Shown piece by piece: positions 8,501 to 12,399 of a DNA stretch of 12,399 nt; the stretch's first letter is position 1, and every line of letters begins with the position of its first letter. Location of the stretch: positions 1 to 12,399 of the forward strand of contig CAKPRW010000045.1 in assembly GCA_934183045.1 (NCBI GenBank). Reading direction: 5' to 3'. The notes under the pieces are model-generated. The model had not been told where the DNA came from and did not search any database. It saw only the letters and a program-made list of their open reading frames with translations. This DNA comes from an uncultured Clostridia bacterium (GTDB lineage: Bacteria; Bacillota; Clostridia; TANB77; CAG-508). The position numbers and the translations under genes are program-made.

Positions 8501-8607
8501 ACGAACTACAGCAGAAAAAATCTATGCTAATAGATAATGTACTAGACACAAAAACCTCATTTATAAACAAACTATCAAAAGAGGAAATAATGGACTTGTT
8601 CGAATAA
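5566..8607 (+). CDS. SNF2-family DEAD/DEAH-box helicase (ATPase), without SWIM zinc finger
   Basis: This 1013-residue protein has an N-terminal half of about 530 residues containing a region like the bacterial SNF2-associated domain (roughly residues 190-500). The two RecA-like lobes of a superfamily 2 Snf2 ATPase follow. Visible motifs are the Q-type motif LRFYQKTGFKWL (534-545), motif I DDMGLGKT with Lys565, motif Ia APSSLTLNW (to 612), motif II DEAQ (675-678), motif III TGTP (703-706), motif V SLKAGGTGLNL (from 919), and motif VI QATDRAYRIGQ (949-959) with Arg953 and Arg956. All catalytic residues look intact. Family members translocate on DNA and remodel DNA-protein or transcription complexes; the specific role is unknown. 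Bacterial relatives usually begin with a SWIM zinc finger; here the first half has one Cys and no CxC pair. The start is supported by GAGGAG (5552-5557). It has its own promoter. Confidence 0.93.
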   Translation: MINNQDQLEVSENKQYRGFKQIVNTFYNEEIESIKEEKVKIKNSGTIKIEPKIIYDKFSSDMKIEFKIGDKKMYKIKNLSEFYTRMVNKEFYKYGEKLQFVHSADMFENDSKRLLNFILKYAEIIKYANSNSNSNYRYYGKALNESNIIVGNSGIDELFDILKDKKITMQKDYKTQIIEFTEKQANIEFKLKKENNIENEYVILPNIEIFNVSIMKGKEYKYILDDNKLYRCSKEFENGTLKLLELFRKNYITELKLGKSDLPKLFSIVMPKVEDAIKIQDISEEELKEYKPEELVIKVFLDFDKNNYLIADVKFIYGENEFNPLDEKLKIDFPRNIINETKALNLFRRTGFMFDTKNIRFILPNEDKIYQFLTEDIEIYMQKFEVLVTENFKSKQIKQTKLNGLGVRINNNLLEINLEDIEIDKEELKEIMKRYSLKKKYYRLKDGSFIDIENSKEVEFIDKLITGMDINYEDIVDGEITIPAYRSLYLNQLLKNLKGINITKDAEYKKLVNRLDKEQIEEDLNIPENLNATLRFYQKTGFKWLKTLDYYKFGGILADDMGLGKTIQVLSIILDYVTNENADVIDSEESPNKSNSKKTSLVIAPSSLTLNWQNEARKYAKDLKTMVIMGNSTQRKEMIENIEKYDLVITSYDLLKRDIELYKNKNYEFRYIIADEAQYLKNSNTQNAKSIKQIKAETRYALTGTPIENSLSELWSIFDFIMSGYLFSYRKFKTLYEVPIVKGESQEAMKKLKMLIEPFILRRTKKEVLTELPEKTVTVLNNEMEDEQRNIYLNYLAQTKQEISEQIDLNGYENSHMQILAALTRLRQICCHPSLFIENYKSGSSKLDQCMEIIEEAIESGHKILLFSGYTSMFEIIEKELKKKNISYFKLTGATKVEERIKLVDKFNSSSEVKLFLISLKAGGTGLNLTGADMVIHYDPWWNLSTENQATDRAYRIGQKNNVQVYKLITKNSIEEKIYELQQKKSMLIDNVLDTKTSFINKLSKEEIMDLFE

Positions 8608-8715
8608 GGGGACGCGCCCCTTGATCGGATTTGATCTTAATAGTGTTTTGATAATGTAATAAGATGTAAAAAATCAAATTATTATTTTTAATAAGTGACC
8701 AAGGGGCGCGTCCCC
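8608..8715. repeat. GC-rich inverted repeat element, REP-doublet/REPIN-like
   Basis: GGGGACGCGCCCCTTG (8608-8623) is repeated perfectly in reverse complement at 8700-8715; with one mismatch the arms extend to 19 bp (8608-8626 and 8697-8715). Each arm can also fold on itself (GGGG/CCCC around ACGCG). The 76-bp centre is AT-rich. The first arm starts at the base right after the SNF2 stop codon. Two inverted short palindromes separated by a short spacer are the form of REP doublets moved by Y1-type (RAYT) transposases, or of a small MITE. No target-site duplication is obvious. There is no T run after the stem, so it is not a classic terminator. Confidence 0.7.
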
Positions 8716-8741
8716 ATTTATCACAGAACGGAGAAAAAATC

Positions 8742-10106
8742 ATGAAAGATTATATTACAGTGATTGGAGGAGGTTTGGCGGGCTCAGAAGCAGCTTACCA
8801 AATTGCAAAAAAGGGAATAAAGGTAAGACTATATGAGATGAAACCTATAAAATTTTCGCCAGCGCATAATAGTGACAGATTAGCAGAGATTGTGTGCAGT
8901 AATTCTTTTAAATCTAATTTGCTAACAAATGCTTGCGGACTTTTGAAGGAAGAGTTAAGAAGGTTGGATTCTTTGTTGATTAGAGTTGCTGATGAAAATA
9001 GATTGCCAGCTGGTCAGGCTTTGGCTGTTGATAGAGAACAATTTTCTATTGAAGTAACAAAGGAATTGGAAAAAAATCCGCTTATAGAAATAATACATGA
9101 AGAAGTAACTGATATAGAAGAAATAGCTAGAGAGGGGATAGTTATAATTGCTACTGGTCCTCTTACTTCAGATGGATTACAAAAGCAAATTCAAAATATA
9201 ACTGGAATAGATAAGTTGCATTTTTACGATGCAGCAGCACCAATTATAACAAAAGAGAGTATTAATTTTGATATTGCTTTTTATGGTGATAGATATAGTC
9301 AAGAAAAGAAAAAAGAAGAAAGTGTTGAAGAATGGAAGGAAAGAATAGAAAAACAAGAGAATGAAGAGAAAAGTTATATAAATCTTCCAATGAATAAAGA
9401 AGAATATGAAAAATTTTGGAATGAGCTTATAAAAGCTGAAGTTGTCACACTTCATGATTTTGAAAAAAAAGAAATATTTGAGGGGTGTATGCCTATTGAG
9501 ATAATGGCCAAGAGAGGAATTGATACTTTAAGATATGGTCCGTTAAAACCAGTTGGTTTTGATGATCCAAGAACAGCTAAAAGGCCATATGCTCTAGTTC
9601 AATTAAGACAAGACGATAAATGTGCTAAATTATATAATTTAGTTGGATTTCAAACAAATTTAAAATATGGAGAACAAAAAAGAATAATAAATATGATTCC
9701 GGGATTGGAAAATGCCGAATTTATAAAATATGGTGTAATGCACAGAAATACTTATATTAATTCTACAGAGTTATTGGATGAAACATATAATCTTAAAAAA
9801 AATAAAAATATATATTTTGCAGGACAAATAACTGGAGTAGAAGGATATGTTGAATCAATTTCATCTGGAATGGTAGCAGCTTTAAATGCTATTAATGATT
9901 TTTATGATAAAGAAACTAGACAGAATTTTTCAGAATATACTGTTATAGGAGCTTTAGCGAAATATATTTCTACACCTAATTCGAAATTTCAACCTATGAA
10001 TGCAAATTTTGGTATTTTACCAGAACTAGAAGGAAAGAAAATAAAAGATAAAAAACAAAGATACACTAAACTAGCAGAAAGAAGTTTAGAAAACTTAAAA
10101 AATTAA
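8742..10106 (+). CDS. trmFO: Methylenetetrahydrofolate--tRNA-(uracil-54-C5)-methyltransferase TrmFO
   Basis: This FAD- and folate-dependent enzyme makes 5-methyluridine at position 54 in the tRNA T-loop, using methylenetetrahydrofolate as carbon donor. The 454-residue protein starts with the FAD-binding Rossmann motif VIGGGLAGSEAA. It carries YEMKP, the conserved EIVCSNSFKSN with catalytic Cys52, ATGPLTSDGL, FYDAAAP, FEGCMPIE with Cys249 (equivalent to the second catalytic Cys, C226 in B. subtilis), RPYALVQLRQDD, GVMHRNT and AGQITGVEGYVES. It is longer than the usual length of about 435 because of a Lys/Glu-rich insertion at residues about 187-210. GGAG (8730-8733) precedes the ATG. No convincing promoter is seen in the 134-bp gap; a weak TTGATC-18-TGTAAT lies within the inverted repeat. 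It may be co-transcribed with the SNF2 gene. The common topA neighbour is absent. Confidence 0.96.
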   Translation: MKDYITVIGGGLAGSEAAYQIAKKGIKVRLYEMKPIKFSPAHNSDRLAEIVCSNSFKSNLLTNACGLLKEELRRLDSLLIRVADENRLPAGQALAVDREQFSIEVTKELEKNPLIEIIHEEVTDIEEIAREGIVIIATGPLTSDGLQKQIQNITGIDKLHFYDAAAPIITKESINFDIAFYGDRYSQEKKKEESVEEWKERIEKQENEEKSYINLPMNKEEYEKFWNELIKAEVVTLHDFEKKEIFEGCMPIEIMAKRGIDTLRYGPLKPVGFDDPRTAKRPYALVQLRQDDKCAKLYNLVGFQTNLKYGEQKRIINMIPGLENAEFIKYGVMHRNTYINSTELLDETYNLKKNKNIYFAGQITGVEGYVESISSGMVAALNAINDFYDKETRQNFSEYTVIGALAKYISTPNSKFQPMNANFGILPELEGKKIKDKKQRYTKLAERSLENLKN

Positions 10107-10119
10107 CAATATTAACCCC

Positions 10120-10152
10120 AAAACTATCTATTGAAAAGTAGATAGTTTTTTT
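10120..10152 (+). terminator. Intrinsic terminator after trmFO
   Basis: AAAACTATCTA (10120-10130) pairs perfectly with TAGATAGTTTT (10139-10149) around an eight-base loop, followed by more T to 10152. Confidence 0.93.
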
Positions 10153-10224
10153 GTCTAAATATATTTTATTGGAAATTATTACAAATATTACTATTATATG
10201 ACATTTTCATTAAAAAAGGTGCAA

Positions 10225-10253
10225 TTTACATAAAGGTATTGAAATTATGTAAA
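10225..10253. promoter_or_regulatory. Candidate repressor operator, 9-bp perfect inverted repeat
   Basis: TTTACATAA (10225-10233) and TTATGTAAA (10245-10253) are perfect inverted repeats separated by 11 bp, with centres 20 bp apart (two helical turns). The -35 hexamer of the following promoter (10239-10244) sits inside the spacer, and the right arm covers part of the -35/-10 spacer. This is the geometry of a dimeric repressor site. No T run follows and it lies upstream of the expected transcript start, so it is not a terminator. Confidence 0.6.
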
Positions 10254-10267
10254 AATCTTGATATAAT
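10239..10267 (+). promoter_or_regulatory. Sigma-A promoter of the acidic/coiled-coil operon
   Basis: TTGAAA (10239-10244), 17 bp, then TATAAT (10262-10267): one mismatch to consensus overall. It overlaps the inverted repeat at 10225-10253 and is about 37 bp from the first start codon. Confidence 0.85.
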
Positions 10268-10303
10268 AGATAAGAATATTGTACTAAAGGAAAGGGGTTA
10301 AAT

Positions 10304-10450
10304 ATGGAAAGAGAATTAACAAATATAGAAATAGAAAATAGCGATATAGAAGAATTAAACTGCGAAGAATTAGCAGATTTAAAGATTGAAATAGAAGATT
10401 TACTTATGGATTGTGAAGAAATTTTACAGAGTGATGAAGATGAAGATTAA
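10304..10450 (+). CDS. Small, extremely acidic protein of unknown function
   Basis: This 48-residue protein begins MERELTNIEIENSDIEEL and ends DEDED. It contains 14 Glu and 7 Asp against one Arg and one Lys, a net charge near -19. The middle (about residues 15-42) has regularly spaced Leu/Ile and is likely one amphipathic helix, with Cys20 and Cys37. I do not recognise the family. It is accepted as real because a near-consensus promoter lies upstream, a strong AAAGGAAAGGGG (10286-10297) lies six bases before the ATG, and the next gene starts 18 bp after its stop with its own strong ribosome site. The arrangement suggests co-expression, and perhaps binding, with the Lys-rich coiled-coil protein downstream. 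An acidic inhibitor, adaptor or chaperone is possible; none is shown. Confidence 0.65.
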   Translation: MERELTNIEIENSDIEELNCEELADLKIEIEDLLMDCEEILQSDEDED

Positions 10451-10468
10451 TAAGGGGAGGGAAGATTA

Positions 10469-11692
10469 ATGGAATTAAACGATGAATTTAACCAAAAATA
10501 TAAAAAAGATAAATCTGTATATGAAAAAGTATCTACATTAGAAACAAAGTTGAAAACAGAAAAACAAAATATGAAGATTGCTTTAAGAGAATTATTTGAT
10601 GCAAAAATAAAAAAAGAAAGAGCAATAGAAGATAAAGACAAAAAAGCACAAGGAGATGCTGAAAAAGAGATAAAAGATGCGAAAAGCAAGATTGAAGAAA
10701 TAAAAGAACAAGTGAAAAAAATAGAGGATGTATTAAAGAAATCAAAAGAAAAGGTTGATTCATATATAGAAGAATTAAAAAAAGATCCAAAATTTGAAAA
10801 AGAAATGAATCAAATTTTAGAAAAAAGATATAACAGAAAAATTAAACAAGCAGCAAAAGAAAAAGCACAAGTAGATTTAATTATTGATTTATGCCAAAAA
10901 CATCCTACATTAGAGAATAACTTAAAAGGACTAATTAGAGTAAAAGAAAAAAATGAACAACTTAATGAAGAATTAAAAACATTAGATATAAAAAAAGATG
11001 CTGATAGAATAAAAGAAATTCAAGATGTAGAAATTCCAAGTCTTGCTAGTAAAAGAGATACAAATGCTAGATCATTTATGGCGTTTTGCAATAAAAATGA
11101 TATTGATATTGATATAAAATTCTTAAATAAATTAATAAATGAAAAAAGTTTTTCACATAATAAATCAACAGGAGATATCCAATTAACAAAAACATTAAAA
11201 AAACTTTCAAAAGGATATGACAAAAAGATTGATTTATATGAACAATCAATAGGAAAAGTGCCTAACGCAAAGATATATGAAGAAAACCAACAAAATAATG
11301 AAGAGACAGAGAATGATACAAAAAATAAATCATTATTCAATAGATTTAAAGATTGGAATGCAAGAAGGAAAGAAGCTAAGGAAGAGGAAGAAATAGAAGA
11401 AGGAGAAGGAACTTCTTTAGCTCCAGTACCAAAACACAAATGGTGGGAATTTAGAAAAAGATTCCAAGATTGGAATGCAAGAAGAAAAGTTGGTAAAGGA
11501 CAAAGAAACGATGAAGAACCAAATGCTGAGGAAGAAAAAAATACTTCATCAAACAAATTTAAAGATGCATATAAATATGATGTGGTTCAAGACTACGTTG
11601 AAAGAAGAGAAAAAGAAATCGAAGATGCAGTTAGAGCAGAAAGAAAAGAGACAAATCAAAAAGATAAAACAACAGAGGAAAGTGAAAGATAA
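10469..11692 (+). CDS. Lys/Glu-rich coiled-coil protein of unknown function with duplicated RF(K/Q)DWNARRK motif
   Basis: This 407-residue protein has no signal peptide or membrane segment, so it is predicted cytosolic. Residues about 15-190 are dominated by Lys/Glu/Ala heptad-like helices, likely coiled coil. A more globular stretch follows (about 195-265, with FMAFCNKNDIDIDIKFLNKL). The C-terminal third is low-complexity and charged. In it a ten-residue motif occurs twice, RFKDWNARRK (292-301) and RFQDWNARRK (331-340), separated by an acidic linker (EEEEIEEGEG) and a Trp-rich lead-in KHKWWEF. I do not recognise a family. AGGGGAGG (10453-10460) precedes the ATG. It is the second gene of an operon with the acidic protein and ends before the terminator at 11710. 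A structural or scaffold role is possible, but the function is unknown. Confidence 0.8.
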   Translation: MELNDEFNQKYKKDKSVYEKVSTLETKLKTEKQNMKIALRELFDAKIKKERAIEDKDKKAQGDAEKEIKDAKSKIEEIKEQVKKIEDVLKKSKEKVDSYIEELKKDPKFEKEMNQILEKRYNRKIKQAAKEKAQVDLIIDLCQKHPTLENNLKGLIRVKEKNEQLNEELKTLDIKKDADRIKEIQDVEIPSLASKRDTNARSFMAFCNKNDIDIDIKFLNKLINEKSFSHNKSTGDIQLTKTLKKLSKGYDKKIDLYEQSIGKVPNAKIYEENQQNNEETENDTKNKSLFNRFKDWNARRKEAKEEEEIEEGEGTSLAPVPKHKWWEFRKRFQDWNARRKVGKGQRNDEEPNAEEEKNTSSNKFKDAYKYDVVQDYVERREKEIEDAVRAERKETNQKDKTTEESER

Positions 11693-11709
11693 TAATAAAA
11701 CTTATAAAG

Positions 11710-11737
11710 AACTTGGAAATAAAAATCCAAGTTTTTT
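11710..11737 (+). terminator. Intrinsic terminator of the acidic/coiled-coil operon
   Basis: AACTTGGA (11710-11717) pairs with TCCAAGTT (11726-11733) around an A/T loop, with a six-T run (11732-11737). It ends one base before the -35 of the rpsL promoter. Confidence 0.88.
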
Positions 11738-11738
11738 A

Positions 11739-11767
11739 TTGACTTCAAAGGCAAAACATGGTAAAAT
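11739..11767 (+). promoter_or_regulatory. Sigma-A promoter of rpsL
   Basis: TTGACT (11739-11744), 17 bp, then TAAAAT (11762-11767); one mismatch in each hexamer. It predicts a 5' leader of about 95 nt before the rpsL start. Confidence 0.8.
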
Positions 11768-11867
11768 ATAAATTGTTATTGTAAATTGCTTGTATTATGC
11801 AATTCCGTAAGAAAAGCATATATTTCAAAATACAATATACAAATAAAAAATAGGAGGTGAAATTTAA

Positions 11868-12281
11868 GTGCCAACAATTAATCAATTAGTAAGAAAAGGA
11901 AGAAAAACAGGAGTAACAAAATCAACTGCACCAGCTCTTCAACATGGATGGAACTCAAAAAACAAAAAATTAACAAATAACAGAGCTCCACAAAAAAGAG
12001 GTGTATGTACAGTAGTAAAAACAGTTACACCTAAAAAGCCAAACTCAGCTTTAAGAAAAGTTGCCAGAGTTAGACTTTCAAATGGTTATGAAGTAACATC
12101 TTATATCCCAGGTATAGGACATAACCTACAAGAACACAGTGTTGTATTAATAAGAGGTGGTAGGGTAAAAGACCTTCCAGGTGTTAGATACCATATTATC
12201 AGAGGAACATTAGATACAGCTGGTGTTAAAGATAGAATGCAAGCTCGTTCTAAATATGGAGCTAAGAGACCTAAAAAATAG
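11868..12281 (+). CDS. rpsL: 30S ribosomal protein uS12
   Basis: uS12 lies at the decoding centre and affects translational accuracy. This 137-residue protein begins MPTINQLVRKGRK and has the longer N-terminal loop of Gram-positive S12. The conserved core includes PQKRGVCT, TPKKPNSALRK, GHNLQEHSVVLIRGGRVKDLPGVRYH and the C-terminal ARSKYGAKRPKK. Lys56 and Lys101, the sites where streptomycin-resistance changes occur, are wild type, and Asp102 of the KDLPG loop is present. The start is GTG at 11868, fixed by TAGGAGGTGA (11851-11860), a perfect match to the anti-Shine-Dalgarno. The leader holds a weak 6-bp hairpin (11784-11789 with 11799-11804). rpsG, fusA and tuf usually follow. The usual upstream rpoBC is not adjacent here, and the gene has its own promoter. 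Confidence 0.98.
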   Translation: MPTINQLVRKGRKTGVTKSTAPALQHGWNSKNKKLTNNRAPQKRGVCTVVKTVTPKKPNSALRKVARVRLSNGYEVTSYIPGIGHNLQEHSVVLIRGGRVKDLPGVRYHIIRGTLDTAGVKDRMQARSKYGAKRPKK

Positions 12282-12399
12282 AACTTAGCCAAAAATTAAA
12301 AAGTAGTGCTTGTAATACTTACTAAATTAAGGTACTTAAATTTAGAAATAGATTATATGCACTATACGGAAAAGTAAAAAACTTTTCAGAGTACCGAAG
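12282..12399 (+). promoter_or_regulatory. Untranslated tract after rpsL with potential RNA structure
   Basis: No open reading frame is seen in the last 118 bases. GAAAAGT (12369-12375) can pair with ACTTTTC (12381-12387) around AAAAA, and GGTACT (12331-12336) with AGTACC (12390-12395), giving a hairpin inside an outer stem. No T run follows the stems within the window, so it is unlikely to be a terminator. It may be the rpsL-rpsG intercistronic leader; rpsG itself is not in the window. Confidence 0.4.

Noticed and set aside
8631..8660. Promoter TTGATC-18-TGTAAT for trmFO inside the inverted repeat
   Set aside because: Both hexamers and the spacing are weak; chance occurrence is likely in AT-rich DNA.
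8561..8743. 60-residue - strand frame across the SNF2-trmFO gap
   Set aside because: It is created by the GC-rich inverted repeat arms and has no coding character.
11020..11556. 178-residue antisense frame opposite the coiled-coil gene
   Set aside because: Its Phe/Ser/Leu-rich composition is what the reverse complement of Lys/Glu-rich coding gives. No promoter or ribosome site supports it.
11475..11771. 98-residue frame overlapping the end of the coiled-coil gene
   Set aside because: It is an out-of-frame Lys-rich shadow that runs through the operon terminator and into the rpsL promoter.
11784..11804. Hairpin AATTGC/GCAATT in the rpsL leader
   Set aside because: Six A/T-rich base pairs with a nine-base loop are expected by chance in such AT-rich DNA; noted only in the rpsL entry.

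Overview
The window is very AT-rich chromosomal DNA from a low-GC member of the Bacillota, most likely a Clostridia-type spore-former. The reasons are purine-rich Shine-Dalgarno sites in front of every gene with a visible start, near-consensus sigma-A promoters, short intrinsic terminators, a Gram-positive-type ribosomal protein S12, a folate-type TrmFO and a Spo0E-like protein with Spo0A-box-like sites upstream. UGA acts as a stop (end of the Spo0E-like gene). The genus cannot be named from the sequence alone. All recognised genes lie on the + strand. No tRNA, rRNA, CRISPR array, transposase or phage gene was seen.

Layout. (1) Positions 2-1852 hold the 3' part of a gene for a large glycine-rich protein made of two near-identical 294-residue copies of an ALK/LTK-type glycine-rich domain. 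(2) 1896-2220 is a self-contained rpsU (bS21) unit with a consensus promoter, a leader hairpin and a terminator. (3) 2235-5029 is a two-gene operon of M16-family peptidase homologues, YmfF-like then YmfH-like. Their active-site elements are split between the two proteins, as in obligate heterodimers. (4) 5031-5387 is a small Spo0E-like phosphatase gene preceded by two Spo0A-box-like sites 10 bp apart. (5) 5509-8607 is a SNF2-family helicase lacking the usual N-terminal SWIM zinc finger. (6) 8608-8715 is a GC-rich 16-bp perfect inverted repeat with an AT-rich centre, resembling a REP doublet/REPIN. (7) 8742-10152 is trmFO, with a charged insertion of about 20 residues, followed by a terminator. 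(8) 10225-11737 is an unrecognised two-gene operon: a very acidic 48-residue protein and a 407-residue Lys/Glu-rich coiled-coil protein. Its promoter is framed by a 9-bp perfect inverted repeat that looks like a repressor operator. (9) 11739-12399 is rpsL with its own promoter, then an untranslated tract with possible RNA structure, where rpsG would be expected to follow outside the window.

Most units are insulated by their own promoter and terminator, so the window is mainly a string of independent housekeeping and regulatory genes, not one pathway. The parts most worth pursuing are the operator-controlled acidic/coiled-coil pair, the Spo0A-box array at the Spo0E-like gene, and the REPIN-like element. 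I saw nothing that by itself proves a new multi-gene defence or metabolic system.
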